Source: Muricea muricata (Eukaryota > Cnidaria > Anthozoa > Malacalcyonacea > Plexauridae). From it: 64,000 nucleotides of DNA. The notes beneath the pieces were generated by a model. It was not told the origin of the DNA. It did not search any database and worked only from the letters and a program-made list of their open reading frames with translations. The stretch is taken from positions 13,019,032 through 13,083,031 of the forward strand of contig OY979724.1 of NCBI GenBank assembly GCA_963855995.1, read 5' to 3'. How positions within the stretch are numbered: position 1 is the stretch's first letter; every line of letters begins with the position of its first letter. The translations under genes were made by a program, and so were the position numbers. This document shows positions 45,101-60,100 of the stretch, piece by piece.

Positions 45101-48100
45101 AAAAGAAATTTAAGATTGATTAAAGTCAATAATTTATAATTCACTCGTAAGCATGAACGAGTGGCTTAGTAGTAAAAATCATAGATTTGAATAACCGTTT
45201 AGTTGGGTTTAAATCTCGTTGAAGTTTGTGGAAAAATTTTTAGCTTAAAATAAAGATTTAAAATTGATTAAAGTCAATAATTCAAAATTCATTCGTAAGC
45301 ATGAACGAGTTGCCTAGTGGTAAAGGTCATAGATTTTAATAACCATTTAGTCGGGTTTAAATCTCGTTGAAGATTGTTGAAAAAATTTTAGCTTAAAATA
45401 AAGATTTAAAATTGATTAAAGCCAATAATTCATAATTCATTCGCAAGCATGAATGAGTGGCCTAGTGGTAAAGGTCATAAATGTGAATAACAACTAGTTA
45501 GTTGGTTACAAACCTCGCCGAATTCTTTTGAAAAAATTTTAGCTTAAAATAGACATTTAAGATTGATTAAAGTCAATAATTTATAGTTCATTTGTAAGCA
45601 TTAACGAGTGGCCTAGTGGTAAAGGTCATAGATTTGAATAACCATCCATTTAGTTGGGTTCAAATCTCGTTGAAATCTTTTGAAAAATTTTTGGCTTAAA
45701 ATAGAGATTTAAGACTGATTAAAGTCAATAATTTATGGTTCATTCGTAAGCATGAACGAATGGCCTAATGGTAAAGGTCATAAATGTGAATAACAACCAG
45801 TCAGTTAGTTTCAAACCTCGCTGAAGTCTTTTGAAAAAAATTTGGCTTAAAATAAAGATTTAAGATTGATTAAAGTCAATAATTTATAGCTCTGTCGTAA
45901 GCAGGAACGAGTGGCCTAGTGGTATAAAGGTCATAGACTTGAATAACCATCCATTTATTTGGGTTCAAATCTCGTTGAAATCTTTTGAAAAAATTTTGGC
46001 TTAAAATAGAGATTTAAGACTGATTAAAGTCAATAATTTATGATCCATTCGTAAGCATGAACGAGTGGCCTAGTGGTAAAGGTCGTAGATTTGAATAACC
46101 ATACATTTAGTTGGGTTGAAGTCTTTTGAAAAAATTTTGGCTGAAAATAGACATTTAAGATTGATTAAAGTCAATAATTTATAGTTCATTCGTAAGCATG
46201 AACGAGTGGCCTAGTGGTAAAGGTCATATATTTGAATAACCATTTAGTTAGGTTCAAATCTCGCTGAAGTCTTCTGAAAATTTTTTAGCTTAAAATAAAG
46301 ATTTAAGATTGATTAAAGTCAATAATTTATAGTTCATTCGAAAGCATTAACGAGTGGCCTAGTGGTAAAGGTCATAGATTTGAATAATCATCCAGTTAGT
46401 TGGGTTCAAATCTCGCTGAAGTCTTCTAAAAAAATTTTAGCTTAGAATAAAGATTTAAAATTGATTAAAGTCAATAATTTATCGTTCGTTCGTAAGTATG
46501 AACGAGTGGCTTAGTGGTAAAGGTCATATATTTGAATAACCATTTAGTTAGGTTAAAATCTCGCTGAAGTCTTCTGAAAATTTTTTAGCTTAAAATAAAG
46601 ATTTAAGATTGATTAAAGTCAATAATTTATAGTTCATTCGAAAGCATTAACGAGTGGCCTAGTGGTAAAGGTCATAGATTTGAATAATCATCCAGTTAGT
46701 TGGGTTCAAACCTCGCTGAAGCCTTTTTAAAAATTTTTGGCTTAAAAAAGAAATTTAAGATTGATTAAAGTCAATAATTTATAATTCACTCGTAAGCATG
46801 AACGAGTGCCTTAGTGGTAAAAATCATAGATTTGAATAACCATTTAGTTGGGTTTAAATCTTGTTGAAGTTTGTGGAAAAATTTTTAGCTTAAAATAAAG
46901 ATTTAAAATTGATTAAAGTCAATAATTCAAACTTCATTCGTAAGCATGAACGAGTTGCCTAGTGGTAAAGGTCATAGATTTTAATAACCATTTAGTCGGG
47001 TTTAAATCTCGTTGAAGATTGTTGAAAAAATTTTAGCTTAAAATAAAGATTTAAAATTGATTAAAGCCAATAATTCATAATTCATTCGCAAGCATGAATG
47101 AGTGGCCTAGTGGTAAAGGTCATAAATGTGAATAACAACTAGTTAGTTGGTTACAAACCTCGCCGAATTCTTTTGAAAAAATTTTAGCTTAAAATAGACA
47201 TTTAAGATTGATTAAAGTCAATAATTTATAGTTCATTTGTAAGCATTAACGAGTGGCCTATTGGTAAAGGTCATAGATTTGAATAACCATCCATTTAGTT
47301 GGGTTCAAATCTCGTTGAAATCTTTTGAAAAATTTTTGGCTTAAAATAGAGATTTAAGACTGATTAAAGTCAATAATTTATGGTTCATCCGTAAGCATGA
47401 ACGAATGGCCTAATGGTAAAGGTCATAAATGGGAATAACAACCAGTCAGTTGGTTTCAAACCTCGCTGAAGTCTTTTGAAAAAAATTTGGCTTAAAACAA
47501 AGATTTAAGATTGATTAAAGTCAATAATTTATAGCTCTGTCGTAAGCAGGAACGTGTGGCCTAGTGGTATAAAGGTCATAGACTTGAATAACCATCCATT
47601 TATTTGGGTTCAAATCTCGTTGAAATCTTTTGAAAAAATTTTGGCTTAAAATAGAGATTTAAGATTGATTAAAGTCAATAATTTATGGTCCATTCGTAAG
47701 CATGAACGAGTGGCCTAGTGGTAAAGGTCATAGATTTGAATAACCATACATTTAGTTGGGTTGAAGTCTTTTGAAAAAATTTTGGCTTAAAATAGACATT
47801 TAAGATTGATTAAAGTCAATAATTTATAGTTCATTCGTAAGCATGAACGAGTGGCCTAGCGGTAAAGGTCATAGATTTGAATAACCATCCATTTAGTCGG
47901 GTTTAAATCTCGTTGAAGTTTGTTGAAAAATTTTTAGCTTAAAATAAAGATTTAAAATTGATCAAAGCCAATAATTCATAGTTCATTCGAAAGCATTAAT
48001 GAGTGGCCTAGTGGTAAAGGTCATAAATGTGAATAACAATCAGTTAGCTGGTTTCAAGCCTCGCTGAATTCTTATGAAAAATTTTTGGCTTAAAATAAAG

Positions 48101-51100
48101 ATTTAAGATTGATTAAATTCAATAATTTATAGCTCTTTCGTAAGCAGAAACGAGTGGCCTAGTGGTAAAGGTCATAGACTTGAATAACCATCCATTTAGT
48201 TGGGTTCAAATCTCGTTGAAATCTTTTGAAAAATTTTTGGTTTAAAATAGAGATTTAAGATTGATTAAAGTCAATAATTTATAGTTCATTCGTAAGCATG
48301 AACGAGTGGCCTAGTGGTAAAGATCATAGATTTGAATAACCATTTAGTTGGGTTTAAATCTCGTTGAAGTTTGTGGAAAAATTTTTAGCTTAAAATAAAG
48401 ATTTAAAATTGATTAAAGTCAATAATTCAAAATTCATTCGTAAGCATGAACGAGTGGCCTAGTGGTAAAGGTCGTAGATGTGAATAACAACCATTTAGTT
48501 GGTTTCAAACCTCGCTGAAGTCTTATGAAAAAATTTTGGCTTAAAATAAAGATTTAAGATTGATTAAAGTCTAGAATTTATATTTCATTGGTAAGCATGT
48601 ACGAGTGGCCTGGTGATAAAGGTCATAGATTTGAATAGCCATCCATTTAGTTGGGTTCAAATCTCGCTGAAGTCTTCTAAACAAATTTTAGCTTAGAATA
48701 AAGATTTAAGATTGATTAAAGCCAATAATTTATCGTTTATTCGTAAGCATGAACGAGTGGCTTAGTGGTAAAGGTCATATATTTGAATAACCATTTAGTT
48801 AGGTTCAAATCTCGCTGAAGTCTTCTGAAAAAATTTTGGCTTAAAATAAAGATTTAAGATTGATTAAAGTCAATAATTTATAGTGCATTCGTAAGCATGA
48901 ACGAGTGGCCTAATGGTAAAGGTCATAGATTTGAATCACCATGCACTAAGTTGGGTTCAAACCTCGCTGAGGTCATTTGCAAAAATTTTGGCTTAAAATA
49001 AAAATTTAAAATTGATTAAAGTCAATAATTTATAGTGCATTCGTAAGCATGAACGAGTGGCCCAGTGGTAAAGGTCATAGATTTGAATAACCATCCATTT
49101 AGGTGGGTTCAAATCTCGTACAAGTCTTTTGAAAAAATTTTGGCTTAAAATAGACATTTAAGATTGATTAAAGTCAATAATTTACAGTTCATTCGTAAGC
49201 ATGAACGAGTGGCCTAGTGGTAAAGGTCATAGATTTGAATAGCCATCCATTTAGTTGGGTTCAAATCTCGCTGAAGTCTTCTAAAAAAATTTTAGCTGAG
49301 AATAAAGATTTAAGATTGATTAAAGTCAATAATTTATCGTTCATTCGTAAGTATGAACGAGTGGCCTAGTGATAAAGGTCATAGATTTGAATAACCATCC
49401 ATTTAGTTGGGTTCAAATCTCGTTGAAATCTTTTGAAAAATTTTTGGCTTAAAATAGAGATTTAAGACTGATTAAAGTCAATAATTTATGGTTCATTCGT
49501 AAGCATGAACGAATGGCCTAATGGTAAAGGTCATAAATGTGAATAACAACCAGTCAGTTGGTTTCAAACCTCGCTGAAGTCTTTTGAAAAAAATTTGGCT
49601 TAAAATAAAGATTTAAGATTGATTAAAGTCAATAATTTATAACTCTGTCGCAAGCAGGAACGAGTGGCCTAGTGGTATAAAGGTCATAGACTTGAATAAC
49701 CATCCATTTATTTGGGTTCAAATCTCGTTGAAATCTTTTGAAAAAATTTTGGCTTAAAATAGAGATTTAAGATTGATTAAAGTCAATAATTTATGGTCCA
49801 TTCGTAAGCATGAACGAGTGGCCTAGTGGTAAAGGTCATAGATTTGAATAACCGTACATTTAGTTGGCTTCAAACCCCGCTGAAGTCTTTTGAAAAAATT
49901 TTGGCTTAAAATAGACATTTAAGATTGATTAAAGTCAATAATTTATAGTTCATTCGTAAGTATGAACGAGTGGCTTAGTGGTAAAGGTCATATATTTGAA
50001 TAACCATTTAGTCGGGTTCAAATCTCGCTGAAGTCTTCCGAAAAAATTTTAGCTTAAAATAAAGATTTAAGATTGATTAAAGTCAATAATTTACAGTTTA
50101 TTCGAAAGCATGAACGAGTGGCCTAGTGATAAAGGTCATAGATGTGGATAACCATACATTTAGTTGGTTTCAAACCTCGCTGAAGTCTTTTGAAAAAATT
50201 TTGGCTTGAAATAAAGATTTAAGATTGATTAAAGCCAATAATTCATAATTCATTCGTAAGCATGAACGAGTGGCCTAGTGGTAAAGGTCGTAGATGTGAA
50301 TAACACCCATTTAGTTGGTTTCAAACCTCGCTGAAGTCTTATGAAAAAATTTTGGCTTAAAATAAAGATTTAAGATTGATTAAAGTCAATAATTTATAGT
50401 TCATTCGTAAGCATGAACGAGTGGCCCAGTGGTAAAGGTCATAGATTTGAATAACCATTTAGTCGGGTTTAAATCTCGTTGAAGTTTGTTGAAAAAATTT
50501 TAGCTTAAAATAAAGATTTAAAATTGATTTAAGCCAATAATTCATAATTCATTCGTAAGCATGAACGAGTGGCCTAGTGGTAAAGGTCATAAATGTGCAT
50601 AACAACCAGTTAGTTGGTTTCAAACCTCGCTGAAGTCTTTTGAAAAAATTTTGGCTTAAAATAAAGATTTAATATTGATTAAAGCCAATAATTTATCGTT
50701 CATTCGTAAGCATGAACGAGTGGCTTAGTGGTAAAGGTCATATATTTGAATAACCATTTAGTTAGGTTCAAATCTCGCTGAAGTCTTTTGAAAAAATTTT
50801 AGCTTAAAATAAAGATTTAAGATTGATTAAAGTCAATAATTTATAACTCTGTCGCAAGCAGGAACGAGTGGCCTAGTGGTATAAAGGTCATAGACTTGAA
50901 TAACCATCCATTTATTTGGGTTCAAATCTCGTTGAAATCTTTTGAAAAAATTTTGGCTTAAAATAGAGATTTAAGATTGATTAAAGTCAATAATTTATGG
51001 TCCATTCGTAAGCATGAACGAGTGGCCTAGTGGTAAAGGTCATAGATTTGAATAACCGTACATTTAGTTGGCTTCAAACCCCGCTGAAGTCTTTTGAAAA

Positions 51101-54100
51101 AATTTTGGCTTAAAATAGACATTTAAGATTGATTAAAGTCAATAATTTATAGTTCATTCGTAAGTATGAACGAGTGGCTTAGTGGTAAAGGTCATATATT
51201 TGAATAACCATTTAGTCGGGTTCAAATCTCGCTGAAGTCTTCCGAAAAAATTTTAGCTTAAAATAAAGATTTAAGATTGATTAAAGTCAATAATTTACAG
51301 TTTATTCGAAAGCATGAACGAGTGGCCTAGTGATAAAGGTCATAGATGTGGATAACCATACATTTAGTTGGTTTCAAACCTCGCTGAAGTCTTTTGAAAA
51401 AATTTTGGCTTGAAATAAAGATTTAAGATTGATTAAAGCCAATAATTCATAATTCATTCGTAAGCATGAACGAGTGGCCTAGTGGTAAAGGTCGTAGATG
51501 TGAATAACACCCATTTAGTTGGTTTCAAACCTCGCTGAAGTCTTATGAAAAAATTTTGGCTTAAAATAAAGATTTAAGATTGATTAAAGTCAATAATTTA
51601 TAGTTCATTCGTAAGCATGAACGAGTGGCCCAGTGGTAAAGGTCATAGATTTGAATAACCATTTAGTCGGGTTTAAATCTCGTTGAAGTTTGTTGAAAAA
51701 ATTTTAGCTTAAAATAAAGATTTAAAATTGATTTAAGCCAATAATTCATAATTCATTCGTAAGCATGAACGAGTGGCCTAGTGGTAAAGGTCATAAATGT
51801 GCATAACAACCAGTTAGTTGGTTTCAAACCTCGCTGAAGTCTTTTGAAAAAATTTTGGCTTAAAATAAAGATTTAATATTGATTAAAGCCAATAATTTAT
51901 CGTTCATTCGTAAGCATGAACGAGTGGCTTAGTGGTAAAGGTCATATATTTGAATAACCATTTAGTTAGGTTCAAATCTCGCTGAAGTCTTTTGAAAAAA
52001 TTTTAGCTTAAAATAAAGATTTAAGATTGATTAAAGTCAATAATTTATAGTGCATTCATAAGCATGAACGAGTGGCCTAATGGTAAAAGTCATAGACCAT
52101 CCATTTAGTTGGGTTCAAATCTCGTTGAAATCTTTTGAAAAAATTTTGGCTTAAAATAGAGATTTAAGATTGATTAAAGTCAATAATTTATGGCTTATTC
52201 GTAAGCATGAACGAGTGGCCTAGTGGTAAAGGTCATAGATTTGAATAACCATACATTTAGTTGGTTTCAAACCTCGCTGAAGTCTTTTGAAAAAATTTTG
52301 GCTTAAAATAAAGATTTAAGATTGATTAAAGTTAATAATTTATAGTTCATTCGTAAGCATGAACGAGTGGCCTAGTGGTAAAGGTCATAGATTTGAATAA
52401 CCATACATTTAGTTGGTTTCAAACCTCGCTGAAGTCTTTTGAAAAAATTTTGGCTTAAAATAAAGATTTAAGATTGATTAAAGTTAATAATTTATAGTTC
52501 ATTCGTAAGCATGAACGAGTGGCCTAGTGGTAAAGGTCATAGATTTGAATAACCATCCATTTAGTTAGGTTCAAATCTCGTACAAGTCTTTTGAAAAAAT
52601 TTTGGCTTAAAATAGACATTTAAGATTGATTAAAGTCAATAATTTATAGTTCATTCGTAAGCATGAACGAGTGGCCTAGTGGTAAAGGTCATAGATTTGA
52701 ATAGCCATCCATTTAGTTGGGTTCAAATCTCGCTGAAGTCTTCTAAAAAAATTTTAGCTTAGAATAAAGATTTAAAATCGATTAAAGTCAATAATTTATC
52801 GTTCATTCGTAAGTATGAACGAGTGGCTTAGTGGTAAAGGTCATACATTTGATTAACCATTTAGTTAGGTTCAAATCTCGCTGAAGTCTTCTGAAAAAAT
52901 TTTAAGCTTAAAATAAAGATTTAAGATTGATTAAAGTCAATAATTTATAGTTCATTCAAAAGCATTAACGAGTGGCCTAGTGGTAAAGGTCATAGATTTG
53001 AATAATCATCCAGTTAATTGGATTCAAACCTCGCTGAAGCCTTTTTAAAAATTTTTGGCTTAAAATAGAAATTTAAGATTGATTAAAGTCAATAATTTAT
53101 ATTTCACTCGTAATCATGAACGAGTGGCTTAGTGGTAAAGATCATAGATTTGAATAACCATTTCGTTGGTTTCAAATCTCGCTGAAGTCTTCTGAAAAAA
53201 TTTTAGCTTAGAATAAAGATTTAAGATTGATTAAAGTCAATAATTTATAGTTCACTCGTAAGCATGAACGAGTGGCCTAGTGGTAAAGGTCATAGGTGTG
53301 AATAACCATTTAATTGGGTCCCGATGTAAGTAAATTTTATGTTTCACTATCTTGTCCAAGGTGTGCTTTTTAATGCTTTTTGTTCATTATAATACGTATG
53401 ACGGCTTTGTTCGTGAAAATTAATTGAACTGCCGGTTTTTTGTTGTTTTAAAGTACAAAGTTTGAATTAAAGACGTCTGTTGTCGTTAGACTATATTTTT
53501 TTGCTTTTGCACATTTTTATAAAGTTCCCCAATTTATAGAAGCTTCACTCCCTGGTTTGTTTTAAAAAACAACACTTTTGAACCACGGTCAAGATATCGT
53601 ACAAAGCCGCCCGCTTCTGTAGTCAATCAGATTCGTGAAAATCAAAAAATAACTAGGCATGGACAAAAATAAATATAAATTATTTCTGTACTACCTCTTC
53701 GATAAATATCCAATCTTTGTGGAGTTTTGTAGAATATTGCAAAGCGTATGACTTTCTCCTTGTCCGCCAGTAAATGTAGGCGAATCTTCTGTGGGTTGGT
53801 GTTGGTGAAGAAAACAGAATAGTTTCGATGTGATGCAACGATGCCGTAAAAGGTTGAAATTCTTTCTTGACAAGTATAACCCAGACACCAACCATGATCC
53901 ATAGGCCCATTTAGTAGGTTTACATATTTATCACCTTAGTGGAAAGCATATATATTCAGGCAGTGAGAGCTTTTGATAAAGTTCATTTGGGATGAAGATT
54001 TTAATGCATAGAGACTTAAAATACCAAATAAAATTAAGGATGCAAGGAAGAAAAAAGTGGCGATCAAATGGACCAAGAAATAGTGGGATGAAGTGACCAG

Positions 54101-57100
54101 ACTCATTAGAATTGAATGTTTATGAAGTAATCTTCAACTTACAAGGACGTTTGAAAGGAGAATGTTTAAATAGAGATCTAAATGGCAAGGATGGGTGCAA
54201 TTAAGATAGGAGTGGCGATCAAATGTACTTGGAAATGATGGAATGAAGTGACCAGATTCATTGGAACTGAGTGTTTATGTAAGACTCTTCAACGTTGCAA
54301 AGCGATTTAGAAGTGGAAAGTTTAAATAGAGATCCAAAAATGGCAACGATGGCTCAATGAAGATAGAAGTGGCGATCAAGTATACCAAGAAGGGACTAGA
54401 TCCATTAGAACTAAATGTTTATAAAATAACATCTTCAACTCACCAAAGATAGCAACCGGAGACAATCTTCTGGTCTCGGTATCAGTATCCAAACTTTCAA
54501 TAATGGCCATTTCATGAACCATATCTGAACATTTATAAGCGTTCCAGTTTTCAAACCAAGTACATTGACTATCGCCTCTGATAATTCCTTTGTAGGGAAG
54601 ATATGTACTGATGTCAATACGAGATCCATCTGGACGCGTTTGCGCTGCGGTTGGAATTCTGTAGTCACCTAAGGTTTAAAAACAATCTTAGTAACACTCT
54701 GTTGCTCTTGTTATGGTCCTTAATCATTATTGTTCTAGCTATTCTGCTTCTTTTTGCTTGTTGTCCTGGCGTTGACTGTACAGACACTACTTTTCGGTTG
54801 CCGCTGTGATGCTATTCATTAGCCAAGGCAGTCCTAAGAAAAAACAGTGTGCATTTAAAACGTAATCTCAGTACCTAGACCAAACCTAGGATCTCCGCCC
54901 CATTGGTATTCAGCTTTGGGAATAATCGTAGTTCCCGCTTTCCCTGTAAAACTACCATCGATATCAGTGATCAACAGTTGGCGCCGTCCATCGCAATCCA
55001 TATCCACACAATCTGAAGGATTAATCCATCTGAAAGAACAAATAACATCATCTTATTTGTAAGTTTGCAAGAAAGGGATAGTATACTTGGCGCTTCAGTT
55101 TGTAAACTTGTTGTATGCGGGTTTTAGGTTGGGTTAACTGACTAAAAACAGTGTCACAATCTGCACAGAAATATTTACAGAATCATTCCTAAAATCTCCA
55201 CTCAAAAGCTGCGAGGCCCACGCAATTTTCACGCGCGCAATTAAGCCTCGAACTAGTCTGATATGAATATTCAAAATGGCGGCAGATTTGATTTTAAAAA
55301 CTTTTTTGATAAGAATAGTCAAGAATAAAATATGGCTTGTGTTGGTTGTTTTACGATGCAAATATTTGTGTACGTATACAGGTTGGTTTGGAATTGGCGA
55401 AGATATGTTGGGCACTGTTTGCTTCACGAGAAAGAATTGGTTTTGGTTTAAGGATTGTGAGTACATCAATATTATTAAATATTAATATGATTTTTTAAAG
55501 TTACACAATTTCCATTTTCATTCATAAAGTTATTCTAAGATCCTACTCATGTTTTAAATAATACTTCAAACAAACATTTCATACCAGTTATCCCAAGATC
55601 CTACTCATGTTTTAAATATACTTCAAACATCATTAATAATTCATAAGGAGAACACAAAGAAAATCACGGCGATGAAGGAGTGTGACTCGCATAAAATGTT
55701 TGCCACGAAATTTCTTCACAAAATTGATCTAAAATGGCTCGTTTTTAAAGCTATTTTAAATACTTGCAGTTTGTGCTTAAAATAAGATATAAAATGCTTG
55801 ATTGCTCTATATGCACTCTGGCTTGTGTTTGAAATAATACATAAGATTTTGGTGTAGGGGGGGGGGGGAGGGGTGGGCTATAAAAATTTAATTATTAAAA
55901 GGCTAATTTTGTGTGGCCCACCCCTGATTTTTTTGGCACTAGAAATCCTTAAATATCCTCCCAGTATGTTCTCAAAATTTTCATGACCGACCCCTATTTG
56001 TGACTTGAAAAATTCATGACTCACCCCTCAATTTCCATAGCCCCCCCCCCTATACTTTATGACCAGTCCCTTTTTATTGAAAAGTAATGATTCCATGGAT
56101 CATTTATAAACAACTTTTTGTTAACTTGAAGAGAGGTGATGTTTAAAAGATGTCATCTTACCGAGTGGTCGGGATTGTATAGAAAAGCATAGATTCATTG
56201 TCCATGTTTGATTTAATTATTCCTTCCATTGACATTGGATGAGTAATATCACCAACAACTGGGTTCGACATGATTGCTGAATCACGTTCTCCATCGCATG
56301 CCGTTCGAAAAGAATCAAATGTCACGTTCATGAGTTTTGTTATCCCATAAATGGCAGGATAAGACTTCTGGGCATCCCATCTCATTACTGGCCCCATTCC
56401 TCCTTGCGACATGAAACTTGGCATCAGTATGCCAACATTGCCACCTTAACATGATATAGATGAAGTAGTCAGTCAGGTCAGCTGATTAAATGTCAATTCA
56501 CACGGTGCTATGTTGGGTGCAATTTCTGCTTTTAGAAAATGTCAACGAGTGCACCTAAAATCTGAGCAAAAGTCAACTGTGAATCTTAGCAAACGCAATA
56601 ATATTTTTACTCTTTCGTGTCTCGTTGACTTAATATTTCTGATACTCATCTTCCCCCTAATTTGACAACCCTATTCAAGTCTGTATGTCCGTAATGTTAA
56701 CACAGTTTCAATCTGTTTCAACTCCAAAAAAAATTTTCCAGTACGCTATTTCTAAGTCCACGTTTCGAATCTTTGGAACTTCTTAATTGCAATTTTTGTT
56801 TATACTTACTTATAAGCATAATACACAAGAGCAACTTTAAATATTCAGTATATCAATTATATACATTAATATCAATTATATAGTTTAAGTTCAAAATGTA
56901 AACATTAAGCAAAATGCGTACACTACAGACTTCACATCATCTTTAACGCTCATTGCTCAGCTTTCAACAACCAGCTACATATTGAAGTTTAGACTATACA
57001 CAAAATACTTTACCTGATCGAGTTCTAAATGCACGTTGAAAGTCGTTGACCACCGTTGTCACTGGTGCAACCGCATCAACAGTACAATCCCAGCTTGAAC

Positions 57101-60100
57101 TTCTTCCGATTATCACCGTATCTCGTATGTGGACAAACTTATCTGATGTCTTATGGGTAAGCGCAGGTGGATCATATACTATCGCGTTTATAGAGTTAAC
57201 ATTGTCCGCAAACACATTATCCTGGATCACCAGTCTTGATTTCGTAAAGGCAAACATTCCCCAATCGTAATTTTTCCACGCCAAGAAACCAGAGATCATG
57301 GCACAATTTGGAATACCTTGTTTGTATAGTATGCTGATTCCATGTAAAGCACCATGGACAGTATTGCCATGCCATTTTGATGGTGATGTTTTGGGCGAGT
57401 CGCATGGTTCACCGTCGATGAAGTAACCGACGCGTTCACTGCCACCTTGAGGAAGGAAATGATGTCTCACACATGTCACACGTCTTCAGCTACTGTAGGC
57501 AAATTCAGTCAGGGGATACTTGCGCGCATTCATGGCTTAAATCATAGAGTTGGGGAGTTTATCATACATCCTGTTCTGAAGATTTGGGTATTACAGTAAG
57601 ACAAGAATGACTAACTTACATCACTTTGTTGTAAATTTGTACAGCATAAAATGTATGAAATTACTTTAGTGAATTTTGTCTTGTCATAATGTACATGTAG
57701 ATAGCAATAAAAAGCAAACAAAATGTACACACATTCAAAACCTTCCCACTCAGATCGGATTAGGATTAAGCTCCTTCATATCTCAATTGAGAAGTGCCCG
57801 TCCAACGGATAATATATGCAGTAGGCTAGCTAACTCTTTGGCAGTTGTAAAAAAGCTTTTAACGAACCAATCTCCACTGTACGTACCTACTGTATTGTTT
57901 ATGAGGACAATGTCAGTGCCTGAATCCGTTTCAATTGCTCCAGGCCAGTGGATATCGAACTTATCACGACGATCCTTGTACGTGGAGTACGAAGCAGAGT
58001 AAACAACCAAGTTATGTGTTATCTTATTAACCTTTCCTCCCACTCTTATTGAAGCACCGATTGTAAAGTACACAACATTGTCTTCGACTGATAAATCACT
58101 CGTGCCAAATATGCCCAAAGCTGAGTTGAAGTTGTAGTTGAAAGAGTTGCCTTTCACGTAGGTCTCGTTGCTTCTGGTTGCGCCAACGTTCAGGATAGCG
58201 AGGGAATACCTAAACAACAAGAATGTCTTAAGCAGATGCTAGTGTCAAAGTGTGTATGGTAGTCGTGTGGTGGGATGTGATGTGGTTTGTTGGGTTCTGT
58301 CGTTTTATGATGTGATGTGATGCAGTGTTATGTGATGTATAGTGTGATGTGATGTGATGTAACACATAGAAATAATAGATATAGAATACGTGCTCGGTAA
58401 CCTAGCCGGTACCCAAATTGAAAAAGAATTGCCATTATAAATCCGCCATATTGGATTTGTCCTTGGAGCGGTCTATGCAAAATGCAATAGGCCGAGTCTA
58501 ATTTTGCCCTTATAAATCGGCCATTTTGAATTTTAATGTGGCGTCACTTGTTTACCTGAAAATAGATAGGAGCACGCATTCTTTATCTGTTATTTCTATG
58601 GTGTAACATAGCACGGTAGGCAATGGTATGTTTCTTGATGTTATGTGATGGTCGAGTAAAATTGTTGTATTATTTGTTTTTGAATTATTCAGCGTGGTAT
58701 GGTGTGGCATACAGGTAATGGGTATATCATTGATGTAGCATTCTCGATGAGCTACTCTATGGCAATGTCCATCGAATGGAAGTAATATGCATAACGAGTA
58801 TAATACAACTTTTCTACCTTGGATCATAGGAGTCGCTCCATCCTCGTTGACCACAATGTCTGAACTCGACATTCTCAATCTTTGCCTTTCCAATGTACGT
58901 GTCATCACCAGCCATGGTCCGACCAACCAAAACTCGGCAACCAAAGTCCTGGTTAGAAATGGATCCTTTCGGATTATCTGCACCTTCTATTTTCACATTC
59001 CTGGTCAGCAGGCCAACCTCAGCCCCGAGTCTGTATTCTCGTCCATCTTCCAGGCTGTGAAGTATGCTAGTATGCTTGTACTGCAGTGGTTTCTCCAGAG
59101 TAATTCTCTTGTTGGTAACTGCCGAGATTTTTACCACCTCTGCTTGTCTTGCTTCGAAACTTGTTGAAGTTATGACAATTTCATCTCCAGCTTTCCAGTC
59201 TCCGGCGCCTCCGTTACCCACATTGTCTTCGACATCAATCACGTCTCCTCCCGCATTCACTGTCGACGAAAGTCGAGTCCAGTACACATCTCTCGGCAGG
59301 CCGTGCAGCTCAAGGGTCCCGAACACACCCAGGGCTTTGGACCCGAGATTGGGCCCGTTATTCATGGGCATTTCCGGTGAATACCAGTCTCCTTGAAGCG
59401 TGATTAGCACGTTTCCTGGATGAGGGTTCTCTTCTGTACCGACAATAAGCTTGGCAAAATCACCCATGATTAAAATAATTGAAGCATTCAACACGTAATC
59501 TACAGCGAAATATGACAATTATGAAGTGACTGAAAGTTTTAATGGTTGTGTTTGGTGCTGTTGCGTGCATTTCCACTCGATTAATCAATCACATGTATTC
59601 TCAGACTGTGCACATACGAGATCGTTTCAGCAGAGCGTTTTCACAACAGTCAAAATGAAAATTATATGAACTATAAAAATTTTTATCGCACGAAGTTTTT
59701 AGTTTTTGTCCATAGACGAGGTTTATGCTGGTTTTCATTAAATTATGTCAACAAGTCAGAAACTTTTTGAAAGAATTCGGAATGAAAACGCTCGGAAACG
59801 TAGTAAACCTTGGCAGTGGATTAATGATTCATTGTACAAGAGTCTCTGATTACCTCGGGTATTTTCCAGTTCTAGCACACCATGAATAATCAATCTATTC
59901 ATCTTGGGGAGTTGGGTGTCTGCAATCATATGCCAGTTTGATCGAATGTTTACATCGTCTCCATCTTCTGGCAAAACTCCGCCATACCCCCCGTATTGCA
60001 GTTCGGTTGGAGATTCTGGTCTATTCCAATCTGCTGCTATAGACCATTTCAGGTCGTAAATTTCACCAGCTTCCCCAGGGGGAGGAGGTGTTGGTGGTAT

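Noticed and set aside
44291-53330. CRISPR-like or coding repeat array
   Set aside because: Units vary along their whole length with no constant-repeat/variable-spacer pattern, the host is a eukaryote, and no long frame exists.
44291-53330. Cluster of functional tRNA genes
   Set aside because: A- and B-box-like motifs are present, but acceptor and anticodon stems do not pair properly by eye in the units checked.
53642-53910. Alternative frames of the same segment on the minus strand
   Set aside because: Only the frame with [15 protein letters not shown] matches fibrocystin-L and joins both neighbours in phase.
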